The position numbers were made by a program, and so were the translations under genes. Under the pieces are notes generated by a model, which saw nothing but the letters and a program-made list of their open reading frames with translations, ran no database searches and had not been told where the DNA came from. From positions 1 through 32,374 of the forward strand of contig DATBMH010000021.1 in the NCBI GenBank assembly GCA_036554945.1: a DNA stretch of 32,374 bases. Direction: 5' to 3'. Each line of letters opens with the position of its first letter. The stretch's first letter is position 1. Shown here piece after piece: positions 6,893-14,915 of the stretch. This stretch comes from JACDAN01 sp036554945. Lineage in GTDB: Bacteria; Actinomycetota; Thermoleophilia; Gaiellales; Gaiellaceae.

Positions 6893-8902
6893 GTGTCCCA
6901 CGACACCGACAAGCTCATCCGGCAGCTCTCGCTCGTCGCCTTCCTGATGGCCGAGAGGCGTCCGCTGACCGCTCGCGACGTGAAGGGAAACGTCGAGGGG
7001 TACTCGGAGATGTCGGATGAGGCGTTCGCCCGGCGCTTCTACTCCGACCGCGCGGAGCTGCTCGCTCTCGGCGTGCCGCTCGACTCCCAGCGCGACGAGT
7101 TCACCGGTGAGGAGCTCTACACGCTGCGGTCCGAGCGGTACTTCCTCGGCGAGCTGCTGCTGACGGACGAGGAGCTCGCGGCGCTGCAGACGGCGTTCTT
7201 CCTCCTCGAGGGCCGCTTCGCCTACGCCGAGCCGCTCCGGCTGGCGCTCCAGAACCTCGCGCTCGGCCGCCCGGGGTTCGAGCAGCCGCCGAGCAGCGCC
7301 GCCGACCGGGTCGAGATCCGCGAGGTCGACTACTCGCCCGAGACCCCGGGTCGCCTCGCGAAGCTGGAGGGCGCGATCTCGAAGCAGCGCACCGTCAAGT
7401 TCGGCTACCACGCGATCTCGCGCAACAAGCAGCAGGAGCGCACGGTCGATCCCTACGCCCTGCTGCTGGACGCAGGACGCTGGTACGTGATCGGCCGGGA
7501 CCACCGCCGCGACGACATCCGCACGTTCCGCGTGTCCCGGATCCGCGGCGAGATCCGCCTCGCGACCCGCAGGGAGCGCGACTTCCGGCTCCCGGAGGAC
7601 TTCGACGTCGAAGCGCACCGCGGCCGCGCGCACTGGCAGATCGGCGAGCCGGCCGGCGAGGCGCGGATCGAGGTCGCCGGCGACACGGCCTGGTGGGTCG
7701 AGCGCGTCTACGGCCGCGCGGGGCGGATCGAGGACGGCGTGTTCGTGACGCAGTACGCGAGCCTCGAGCCGCTCGTCCGTTGGATCCTCCGCCAGGACGG
7801 CCGTGCGGTGCCCGTGGCGCCGCCGCAGCTGCGGCGCGAGGTCAAGGGTGCGCTGGAGCTCGCGCGCGAGCGCCACGAGGGCGACCCGCCGGACCTCGCG
7901 AAGGAGGCGAAGCAGAAGGTGCTCGAGACGCTGGAGCGGCCGGGGTCGCCGGTCGCGCCCGAGCGGTTCGGCCTCCTCCAGGCGCTGCTCGCCTACCTGC
8001 TGGACCGCTGCGGCGAGAACACGAGCACCGACATCCCGGCGAGCGAGCTGACGGAGCGCTTCCGCATCCCGTACGAGGCCCTCGAGGAGCACCTGTCGCT
8101 CCTCAACCTCGTCAACTTCGGGGGCGGGTGCTACGCCGTCTACGCCGAGCTGCGCGGCGACCATGTCCACGTCGACAAGGAGCTGTTCGGCGACACCTTC
8201 CGGGCACCGCCGCGGCTGACGCCGCTCGAGGCGCGCGCGATCCGGCTGGCGCTGGAGTTCGTCGGGCCGATGATCGCGGCCGACGCGCATACCCCGCTCG
8301 ACCGCGTCCGCAAGAAGCTCGAGGAGACCTTCGGCGAGTTCCAGCTGGCGCAGACGCCGGAGCCCGACGTCTCCCGTGCGGAGGTCGACCTCGTGACGAC
8401 GTTCAGCGACGCGATCAGCAAGCGGCAGCTCGTCGAGATCGAGCACCTGAAGGAGGGCGACCGGGACTCGACGACGCGGACGGTCGAGCCGTACCGGCTG
8501 GAGCGGCGGCTGCCGTACTGGTACGTCCACACGTGGGACCGGGACCGGGACGGCGAGCGCAGCTTCCGACTCGACCGGATCCGCAGCGCGAAGAAGCTCC
8601 GCGAGCGCTTCGAGCCGCGCGAGGGGTTCGACCCAAAGGAGTTCGGCGGGACCCGCCCGGTGCGGATCTGGTTCTCGCCGGAGGTCGCTCGCTGGGAGGT
8701 CGAGCGCGGCGCCACGCCGCTCGCCGACGGCTCGGCCGTGCGCGAGACGACCGCGGGCGAGGAGTGGCTCGTCGGCGAGATCCTCTCGTTCCGCGGTGAG
8801 GCGGTCGTGCTCGAGCCGGATCTCCGCAAGCGCGTCGCGTCCCGCGCCAAGGAGCTCGCGCGCGAGCTCGGCGTCTCGCGTGTGGCCGCAGCCGCCCGCT
8901 AG
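6893..8902 (+). CDS. pafBC: Fused PafB-PafC-type WYL-domain transcriptional regulator
   Basis: A 669-residue protein made of two consecutive PafB/PafC-like halves. Each half has a winged-helix region (about 1-90 and 355-430), a WYL domain and a C-terminal extension. The WYL motifs are RWYVIGRD at about 196-203 and YWYVHTWD at about 542-549, each followed by the arginine-rich FRVSRI or FRLDRI segment. In mycobacteria PafB and PafC are separate subunits of a heterodimer that activates the LexA-independent DNA-damage response; natural fusions are known in some actinobacteria. Unlike the classical context, no proteasome (pafA/prc) genes are adjacent. The start is GTG (6893). The stop shares CTAG with the stop of the convergent permease gene at 8899-8902, leaving no space for a separate terminator. 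Confidence 0.92.
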   Translation: MSHDTDKLIRQLSLVAFLMAERRPLTARDVKGNVEGYSEMSDEAFARRFYSDRAELLALGVPLDSQRDEFTGEELYTLRSERYFLGELLLTDEELAALQTAFFLLEGRFAYAEPLRLALQNLALGRPGFEQPPSSAADRVEIREVDYSPETPGRLAKLEGAISKQRTVKFGYHAISRNKQQERTVDPYALLLDAGRWYVIGRDHRRDDIRTFRVSRIRGEIRLATRRERDFRLPEDFDVEAHRGRAHWQIGEPAGEARIEVAGDTAWWVERVYGRAGRIEDGVFVTQYASLEPLVRWILRQDGRAVPVAPPQLRREVKGALELARERHEGDPPDLAKEAKQKVLETLERPGSPVAPERFGLLQALLAYLLDRCGENTSTDIPASELTERFRIPYEALEEHLSLLNLVNFGGGCYAVYAELRGDHVHVDKELFGDTFRAPPRLTPLEARAIRLALEFVGPMIAADAHTPLDRVRKKLEETFGEFQLAQTPEPDVSRAEVDLVTTFSDAISKRQLVEIEHLKEGDRDSTTRTVEPYRLERRLPYWYVHTWDRDRDGERSFRLDRIRSAKKLRERFEPREGFDPKEFGGTRPVRIWFSPEVARWEVERGATPLADGSAVRETTAGEEWLVGEILSFRGEAVVLEPDLRKRVASRAKELARELGVSRVAAAAR

Positions 8903-9801
8903 CCGACGGCGAAGCCCTTGCGCCAGCGGCGGACGATCAGCCACTGGACCCAGACGATCAGCGCGGTCAGGAGGAACATGACCAGCGTGGCCGAGGCCGC
9001 GTAGCCGTAGCGCAGGTACTCGAAGGCGTTTCGGTAGACGAACAGCGGGACGTACGTCGTCGAGTACAGCGGCGGCCCGCCCTCGGTCACGACGAGTGCC
9101 GGCACGAACGTCCACTGGAGGCTGAAGATCGTGTCGCGGGCCAGGAGCAGCAGCAGGATCGGCGCCATCAGCGGCAGGGTGATCCGGCGGAAGAGCCCCC
9201 ACGCGGTCGCGTCCTCCAGCGCGGCGAGGTCGTAGAGCTCCGCCGGCAGGCCCTGGCGGGTCACGAGCAGGATCACGAACCCCTCGCCGATCGTGAACAG
9301 GCTCATGATGATGATCGCCGCCCGCGCGTCGTTCGGATGCGTCAGCCACTGCGGCGGCTGGACTCCCCACGCCGTCGTCGTCGGGCTGTCGCCCTGCCAG
9401 CGGAGGAGGAGGTTGATCGGCCCGTAGAGCGGGTTGAACAGCCAGAGCCAGACGAGGCCGTACGCGATGTCCGGGATCACCGTCGGCAGCGCCGTCGCCG
9501 ACCGGTGGACGCCGACGCCCGTGAAGCGCCGGTGGAGCAGCAGCGCGAGGGCCAGCGCGCCCCCGAGCCGGAGCGGCACCGCGATCAGCGCGAACACGAG
9601 CGAGTTCTTGAGTGCGATCCCGAAGACGTCGTCGTGCAGGAGGTCGCGGAAGTTCTCGATGCCGACGAACTCCGGCGGGCGGAGCAGGTCGTACTCGGTG
9701 AACGCGAGCCCGAAGGTCACCAGCGCCGGGGCGGCGACGAGCGCCGCGAGCCCGAAGAGGTACGGCGCGAGCATCAACGCGACCTGACGCCGCTCGCTCA
9801 C
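8899..9801 (-). CDS. Carbohydrate ABC transporter permease, MalF/UgpA-like
   Basis: A 300-residue inner-membrane permease with six predicted membrane segments. The first is VALMLAPYLFGLAALVAAP near residue 7 and the last LVMFLLTALIVWVQWLIV near 275. The cytoplasmic EAA-like loop that docks the ATPase reads YDLAALEDATAWGLFRRITLPLM. The GTG at 9801 was chosen because it forms a GTGA overlap with the stop of the ATPase gene and gives the usual MalF-type N-terminus. It is the last gene of the importer operon (binding protein, permease, ATPase, permease). The substrate is probably a sugar or polyol, but it cannot be specified. Confidence 0.92.
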   Translation of the reverse strand: MSERRQVALMLAPYLFGLAALVAAPALVTFGLAFTEYDLLRPPEFVGIENFRDLLHDDVFGIALKNSLVFALIAVPLRLGGALALALLLHRRFTGVGVHRSATALPTVIPDIAYGLVWLWLFNPLYGPINLLLRWQGDSPTTTAWGVQPPQWLTHPNDARAAIIIMSLFTIGEGFVILLVTRQGLPAELYDLAALEDATAWGLFRRITLPLMAPILLLLLARDTIFSLQWTFVPALVVTEGGPPLYSTTYVPLFVYRNAFEYLRYGYAASATLVMFLLTALIVWVQWLIVRRWRKGFAVG

Positions 9802-10814
9802 GGGCCGGGCACCCGCCTTCCGCTCGCCTCGTGGAACAGGTGGAGGCCCTTGCGGTCGAACGCGACACGCACCTCGGCGCCCTCCGACGGCCGCGCGTCC
9901 GACGCCACGCGCGCGACGAGGTCGGAGTCGAGAAACACGTACGCGTCGCTGCCCGCGACCTCGACGAGGTCGACTCGCGCCGGGACACCCTCGCCTGCGA
10001 GCCGCACGTGCTCGGGCCGGATGCCCACGAGCGTCCCGGCCGGGATCTCCAGGAAGGGACGAGCGGCCTCGGACGCCAGGACGTTCATCGCAGGCGTGCC
10101 GAGGAACCGCGCGACGAACAGGTCGGCGGGCTCCGAGTAGACCTCGTCGGGCGTCCCGACCTGCCGGACTCGCCCCGCGTCGAGGACGGCGATGCGATCG
10201 CCGAGGGTCAGCGCCTCGACCTGGTCGTGGGTGACGTGGACCATCGTCGACCCGATCTCGCGGTGCAGGCGGCGCAGCTCGGTCCGCATCTGCACCCGCG
10301 TGCCGGCGTCGAGGTTGGAGAGCGGCTCGTCGAGCAGGAAGGCGTCCGGCCGGCGGACGAGCGCCCTCCCGAGCGCCACGCGCTGCCGCTCCCCGCCGGA
10401 GAGCTCGTACGGGCGCCGCTCGAGGAGCTCCTCGACGCCGACGAGCTTGGACGCCTCCGCGACCCGCTCGCGGACGACGGTCTTCGGCTCCTCCCGGACG
10501 ACGAGGCCGAACGCGATGTTCTCTCGCACCGTCAGGTGGGGGAAGAGCGCGTAGCTCTGGAACACCATCGAGACGTTTCTCTCCGCAGGCCGCACCGCGG
10601 TGACGTCGCGCTCGCCGATCCGGATCGTCCCGGCGTCCACCGCCTCGAGCCCGGCGACACAGCGGAGGAGCGTGCTCTTGCCGCACCCGGACGGCCCGAC
10701 CACCACGAGCAGCTCGCCGTCCCTCGCCTCGAGGTCGACGCCGTCCAGCGCCGTCGTCTCGCCGAAGCGCTTCCGGACCCCTTCGAGGGCGAGACGGCTC
10801 ACCGGCCGAGCCAT
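9798..10814 (-). CDS. Carbohydrate ABC transporter ATPase, MalK/UgpC family
   Basis: A 338-residue ATPase that energises the two permeases. It has Walker A GPSGCGKST, the Q-loop VFQSYALFPH, signature LSGGERQRVALGRAL, Walker B AFLLDEPLSNLD and the H-loop THDQ. A C-terminal TOBE/OB regulatory region (about 235-338, including VGIRPEHVRL) is typical of MalK/UgpC importers. The ATG at 10814 overlaps the upstream permease by 16 nt. A GTG at 10802 (VSRLALEGV) would give the GTGA overlap used elsewhere in the operon and has AGGATGG eight bases upstream, so the real start could be 4 codons later. Confidence 0.93.
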   Translation of the reverse strand: MARPVSRLALEGVRKRFGETTALDGVDLEARDGELLVVVGPSGCGKSTLLRCVAGLEAVDAGTIRIGERDVTAVRPAERNVSMVFQSYALFPHLTVRENIAFGLVVREEPKTVVRERVAEASKLVGVEELLERRPYELSGGERQRVALGRALVRRPDAFLLDEPLSNLDAGTRVQMRTELRRLHREIGSTMVHVTHDQVEALTLGDRIAVLDAGRVRQVGTPDEVYSEPADLFVARFLGTPAMNVLASEAARPFLEIPAGTLVGIRPEHVRLAGEGVPARVDLVEVAGSDAYVFLDSDLVARVASDARPSEGAEVRVAFDRKGLHLFHEASGRRVPGP

Positions 10815-11635
10815 CCTGCGCCGCGGTCCTCGTGCAGGAAGTACCGCTGGGCGATCGCGAAGGCGAGCACGACGGGCACGGTGGCGACGACGGCGCCGGC
10901 GAGCAGCACCGGGTAGTTCGTCCGGTCGAGCGTCTCCAGCGAGCGGAGCCCGAGCGGCAGCGTGTAGAGGTCCGGGTCGAACAGGTAGATCAGCGGCTCG
11001 ATGAAGTTCCCCCACGACGCGATGAACGCAAGCAGCGCGATGGCGATCGTCACCGGGCGGACGAGCGGCATCGCGACCCGCCGCCACATCGAGAACGGCG
11101 ACATCCCCTCGAGCCGAGCGGCCTCGAGCAGCTCGGGCGGCAGCCGCCGGAAGCTCCAGTAGAAGAGCAGGACGTAGAACGGCGACAGCCCGAGCAGCGC
11201 CGGCGCGATCAGCGGGACCCAGGTGTCGATCAGCCCGAGCCAGCGGAACATCGTGAAGCGCGGGACGAGGAGCGCCGTGATCGGGATCATCAGCGCGGCG
11301 AACGACAGGCCGACGAGGATCGCCCTCGCCCGCCCGGCCACGAGCAGGAACGCGAAGCCGGCGAGCGACGCCACCAGCACGGCGATCGGAACGGTCACCG
11401 CCGCCACGAGCAGCGAGTTCACGGTGTGCAGCCCGAGGTCGACCAGGTCGAACGCGCGGTCGTAGCTGGTCACGGACAGCGGCCGCGGGATCAGCTCGGG
11501 CGCCCGGGGCGGCGGCTGGCCCGGCTCGCGGAGCGACCCGCTGAGCATGAACCACAGCGGCAGGAGGAACGCGACCGTGACAGCGATCCCGGCCGGCTGC
11601 CGCCAGCCTCCCCACCTGCGCTCGCCGGCCCTCAC
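10799..11635 (-). CDS. Carbohydrate ABC transporter permease, MalG/UgpE-like
   Basis: A 278-residue inner-membrane permease with six predicted membrane helices, starting with GIAVTVAFLLPLWFMLSG near residue 16. The ATPase-docking EAA loop reads EAARLEGMSPFSMWRRVAMPL. It pairs with the MalF-like permease at 8899-9801 to form the heterodimeric channel. The start is GTG at 11635, 26 nt after the stop of the binding-protein gene. The stop overlaps the start of the ATPase gene. Confidence 0.93.
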   Translation of the reverse strand: MRAGERRWGGWRQPAGIAVTVAFLLPLWFMLSGSLREPGQPPPRAPELIPRPLSVTSYDRAFDLVDLGLHTVNSLLVAAVTVPIAVLVASLAGFAFLLVAGRARAILVGLSFAALMIPITALLVPRFTMFRWLGLIDTWVPLIAPALLGLSPFYVLLFYWSFRRLPPELLEAARLEGMSPFSMWRRVAMPLVRPVTIAIALLAFIASWGNFIEPLIYLFDPDLYTLPLGLRSLETLDRTNYPVLLAGAVVATVPVVLAFAIAQRYFLHEDRGAGWLGR

Positions 11636-11661
11636 GTGCGGCCGAGTCTAGATCGAGTCGC

Positions 11662-12999
11662 TCAGCGCTCGGCGCGCTCGAAGAGCGGGCGGGTCGCCTC
11701 GTCGATCTCCGCGACCACCTCGTCGACCGGCTTCGCGAGGTACATGCCGTTCTCGAGGATCCCGTTTGTCGCGTCCTCGATCTCGGGCCAGGTGGAGACC
11801 GTCGGAAGGTGCCGGATGTGCTTCACGGCGTCGAGGAACACCTTCGAGTTCTTCGGCTTCTTGCTCGGATCGAGGAAGGCGTCCGACTCCGCGACCGACT
11901 TGAGCGAGGGCACCGTCCGGCCGGTGCGGGCGACGACCTCGGCGCCTTCGGGGCCGAGCGCGTACTCGACGAACCGCCAGGCGGCGTCCTTGTTCTCCGA
12001 GGCCTTGGTCATGCAGTACGCGTCCGAGTGGAGCACGTTCGCCGGCTCCGTGAAGAACGGGATCGACACCGCGTCCCAGTCGAAGTCGGCGGCCTCGCGC
12101 AGGCTCGGCACGGCGCGCCGCGAGTCCATGTACATCGCCATGCGGCCGTTCGCGAAGCGGCTCTCGTCGTCCTCCGCCTCGACCTCCTGGTCCGAGGGCG
12201 TGACGCCGTGGAGGGTGCGGAGCTGGAAGAAGGCCTCGAGGGCCTGCTTCTGCTCGGGGCCGTCCAGGGTCATGCGGGTCGGGTTGTCGGGGTCGTCGAC
12301 GATCTCACCGCCGTTCGCCCAGACGAACGGGGCGACGCGGATGATCGACGGCTCGATGCCGAGGCCGAAGATCTCCGCCTGGGCGGTGTTCGCCGCCGGG
12401 AGGTCGGGATCCGCCCCGCGGACGGTCTGGCCGTTCTTGTCCCGCGTCATCTGCTGTGCCTTGAAGACGAGCTCGTTCCAGTGCATCCCGTCCCGCGGCG
12501 GAGGCACGCCGTACTTCTCGAACAGGTCCCGGTTGTAGTAGACGACGAGGCTCGAGATGTTCTGGGGCAGGCAGGTCTGCTCGCCGTCCCACTTGAAGGC
12601 CGCCAGCGCCTGCGGGAAGAAGTCGCCCTCCTCGAAGACCTCCGAGTCCTCCAGGTAGCCGGCGAGCGGCTCCAGGGCGTCGCGCGCCGCGAACTGGCCG
12701 TAGAAGCGGTAGTTCATGAGGAACAGGTCGGGCGGCGAGCCGCCGGCCAGGGACGTCGACAGGCGCGCTATCAGGTCTTCCCTGTCGCTCGCCTCGACGA
12801 GCTGGACGGCGATATCGGGCTCCTCCTTGTTGAACGAGGAGATGAGCGTCCGGTACGCGTTGATCTCCGCCGGGTCGCCGAAGATCAGGAAGCGGATCGA
12901 CCCGGAGGCCTCTCCACCGGAGTCTCCGCCGCAGGCGCCGCCCGCGACGAGGGCGAGCACTGCGAGTGCTGTCAGGGCGACGGTCCGGAAGCGCACCAC
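11662..12999 (-). CDS. Extracellular solute-binding lipoprotein of the carbohydrate ABC importer
   Basis: A 445-residue family-1 (MalE-like) solute-binding protein. A signal peptide (MVRFRTVALTALAVLALVAGGA) precedes Cys23, the likely lipidated residue. The lipobox is atypical, with Gly at -3. Mature-protein landmarks are SIRFLIFGDPAEIN, PDLFLMNYRFYGQFAARDAL and SLVVYYNRDLFEKYGV, all usual for sugar-binding members, and DDPDNPTRMTLDGPEQ. The GTG at 12999 was chosen; a second GTG follows directly. An ATG at 13009 is out of frame. It is the first gene of the importer operon and has its own promoter about 10 nt upstream, so the mRNA may be leaderless. Confidence 0.92.
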   Translation of the reverse strand: MVRFRTVALTALAVLALVAGGACGGDSGGEASGSIRFLIFGDPAEINAYRTLISSFNKEEPDIAVQLVEASDREDLIARLSTSLAGGSPPDLFLMNYRFYGQFAARDALEPLAGYLEDSEVFEEGDFFPQALAAFKWDGEQTCLPQNISSLVVYYNRDLFEKYGVPPPRDGMHWNELVFKAQQMTRDKNGQTVRGADPDLPAANTAQAEIFGLGIEPSIIRVAPFVWANGGEIVDDPDNPTRMTLDGPEQKQALEAFFQLRTLHGVTPSDQEVEAEDDESRFANGRMAMYMDSRRAVPSLREAADFDWDAVSIPFFTEPANVLHSDAYCMTKASENKDAAWRFVEYALGPEGAEVVARTGRTVPSLKSVAESDAFLDPSKKPKNSKVFLDAVKHIRHLPTVSTWPEIEDATNGILENGMYLAKPVDEVVAEIDEATRPLFERAER

Positions 13000-13008
13000 G
13001 GGGCCGCA

Positions 13009-13038
13009 TTGATAGACGGATCGCTACCGCCGCGTCAA
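13009..13038 (-). promoter_or_regulatory. Sigma-70-type promoter of the ABC importer operon
   Basis: On the minus strand TTGACG (plus 13033-13038) and TATCAA (plus 13009-13014) are separated by 18 bp. The -10 ends only 9 nt before the GTG at 12999, and no Shine-Dalgarno sequence is present, so a leaderless or nearly leaderless transcript is predicted. Confidence 0.65.
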
Positions 13039-13050
13039 GAGCCAGTTTTT

Positions 13051-13064
13051 GGCTTGTTCAAGCC
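13051..13064. promoter_or_regulatory. Inverted repeat upstream of the importer promoter
   Basis: GGCTTG-TT-CAAGCC is a perfect 6-bp inverted repeat, 12 bp upstream of the -35. On the minus strand a further related half-site, TGGCTCTTG, overlaps the -35. The position suits a sugar-responsive regulator. It is unlikely to be the terminator of the upstream kinase gene because no U-tract follows on that strand. Confidence 0.5.
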
Positions 13065-13117
13065 GTTTCTGGAGGTGCTTGCGTGATATCAGAGGCGGCG
13101 GCGCGCGCTATCACCCG

Positions 13118-14911
13118 CTAGAGCGGCAGCGAGAGCCGGAATGTTGCGCCACGTCCGGGCGCGGAGCGCACCTCGAGGGCGCCGCCGTGAGCCTCTGCGA
13201 TCGACCGCGCGATGAAGAGGCCGAGCCCCGTGCCGGGCTTCGCGTGCTCGCCGACGTTGACGCGCCCGAACTTCTCGAAGATCACGCGCTGGTGCTCGGG
13301 CGAGATCCCTGGCCCGCGGTCGCGCACCTCGATCACCACCCGGCCGTCCGCGTTCTCGGCCTCGACCCGCACCTCGTCCCCGGGAGGCGAGTACTTGACG
13401 GCGTTGTCGATCAGGTTCACGAGCACCTGGCGCAGCCGGTCGCGGTCGCCGCGCACCGGCGGCAGCTGGTCGCGGACGACCGCCTCGACCGCGACCTCGT
13501 CCTGGGCGTGCCCGGCCGCCGCGGCCGAGTCGCGGACGAGCTGGGCCAGGTCGACGTCGGCAAAGGAGTAGCTGAACGTCCCCGCCTCGATCCTCGACGT
13601 GTCGAGCACGTCGCCGATCAGGTCGGCGAGACGCGAGGTCTCGTGCGCGATGAGCGCAAGGAACGCCTCGCGCTGCTCGGCGGTCAGCTCGCGCCAGCGC
13701 TGCTCGAGGGTTCGGGCCGAGCCGATCACGGACGCCATCGGGCTCCGCAGCTCGTGGGAGACGAGCGAGACGAAGTCCGCGCGGAGCGCCGAGAGCTTCC
13801 GCAGCTCCTCGACCGTCGTGCGCTCCGCCTCGTACGCGCGGATGTTCTGGACGGCGCTGCCGGCGAGCCGGCCGAGGAGGCCTAGCAGCTCGATCTCGCC
13901 GGCCCTGAACGCATTGGCCTCCCGGCGCACGACCGAGATCGCGCCGATCGTCTCGGCGCCGGTGAGGAGCGGGGCGAAGACGCGCGAGTGGAGGCCGAGC
14001 GCCAAGAACTCGCTCTCCTCGTCGTACCCGGGCTCGGACATGTCCTGCCGGTAGACGGTCTGCCCGCTCTTGACGACGTCCTCGACGACCGAGCCCGCGA
14101 TCGGGCGCACGGTCCCGGGCGGGAAGACCGTCTCGGCCGCCTCACCCGCGACCGCGAAGACGCGCAGGTGGCCGTCCTCGACGAGCACGATCGCAGTCCG
14201 CTCGAACGGGAGGAGCCCGCGAAGCTCGCGGATGAAGGCGGCAAACGCCTGCTCGAGGTCGAGCGACGAGCCGAGCGCGCGGGCTGCGCGGTTCGTGGCG
14301 TCGAGGATGTCCGCGCGGCGGCCGAGCTCGTCCCGCAGCTCCTCCGCCTCGGCCGCGCGCTGGCGAGCCGCGGCCCGCTCGGTCCGGAGGCGGTTGACGA
14401 GCGAGCCGACCACGGCGCCGAGGATCAGCTGGACGCCGACCGGGAAGACGATCCGGTCGATGTCGAACTCCTGGGGCGGGAAGTGCTCCTCCCGCCACCA
14501 CTCGGTGAACGCCAGGGCCCCGGCGGAGATCGCCGACATGACCATCGCGCCCGCGATCCCGTACCGCAGCGCCGCCTCGATCAACGGGATGAAGACGAGC
14601 TGGCGGACCGGTGTCCCCGGCTCGTACGTGAAGACGAAGACGTACCCGTAGACGACGACAGTGTCGAGCACGAGCGCCGCGAGCCCGATCCGGCGCCATG
14701 CGTCCTTGGACGGCACGCGGTAGGCCAGCACGAGGAGAACGACCGCGCCGACCGCCAGGAGGGCCGTGATCGCCCACGCCCACGGCTCGTAGCCCTCCGG
14801 GTAGTCCGACTTGAGCACCCCGACTTCGAGCACCGCGAACGGCACCGCGAGCAGGCGTACCCAGGCCATCCAGACCTCGGTCTTGGAGGATCGGGTCGCG
14901 TCCTGGGCCAC
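13118..14911 (-). CDS. Membrane sensor histidine kinase with GAF domain (orphan)
   Basis: A 597-residue sensor kinase. About five N-terminal membrane helices (residues about 15-175) are followed by a short coiled linker, a GAF domain (about 210-360; FERTAIVLVEDGHLRVFAVAG), a HisKA dimerisation helix with phosphoacceptor His386 in VSHELRSP, and an HATPase_c domain. The N box is VNLIDNAVKYSPPG, G1 is DRGPGIS, the F box is FEKFGR and G2 is GTGLGL. No response regulator is adjacent. The GTG at 14911 leaves a 4-nt gap after the queG stop; upstream in-frame starts would overlap queG. The signal is unknown: the GAF domain suggests a small ligand or redox cue, and the membrane part has no large extracellular loop. 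Confidence 0.9.
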   Translation of the reverse strand: MAQDATRSSKTEVWMAWVRLLAVPFAVLEVGVLKSDYPEGYEPWAWAITALLAVGAVVLLVLAYRVPSKDAWRRIGLAALVLDTVVVYGYVFVFTYEPGTPVRQLVFIPLIEAALRYGIAGAMVMSAISAGALAFTEWWREEHFPPQEFDIDRIVFPVGVQLILGAVVGSLVNRLRTERAAARQRAAEAEELRDELGRRADILDATNRAARALGSSLDLEQAFAAFIRELRGLLPFERTAIVLVEDGHLRVFAVAGEAAETVFPPGTVRPIAGSVVEDVVKSGQTVYRQDMSEPGYDEESEFLALGLHSRVFAPLLTGAETIGAISVVRREANAFRAGEIELLGLLGRLAGSAVQNIRAYEAERTTVEELRKLSALRADFVSLVSHELRSPMASVIGSARTLEQRWRELTAEQREAFLALIAHETSRLADLIGDVLDTSRIEAGTFSYSFADVDLAQLVRDSAAAAGHAQDEVAVEAVVRDQLPPVRGDRDRLRQVLVNLIDNAVKYSPPGDEVRVEAENADGRVVIEVRDRGPGISPEHQRVIFEKFGRVNVGEHAKPGTGLGLFIARSIAEAHGGALEVRSAPGRGATFRLSLPL

Positions 14912-14915
14912 GCGC

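Noticed and set aside
6086..9988. A 1300-codon open frame on the minus strand.
   Set aside because: It runs antisense to pafBC and across several real genes, with an Arg/Ala/Pro-rich composition and no domain; it is a GC-bias artefact.
13051..13064. The inverted repeat as terminator of the histidine kinase gene.
   Set aside because: No U-tract follows on the minus strand and the repeat sits at an activator/operator position relative to a good promoter.
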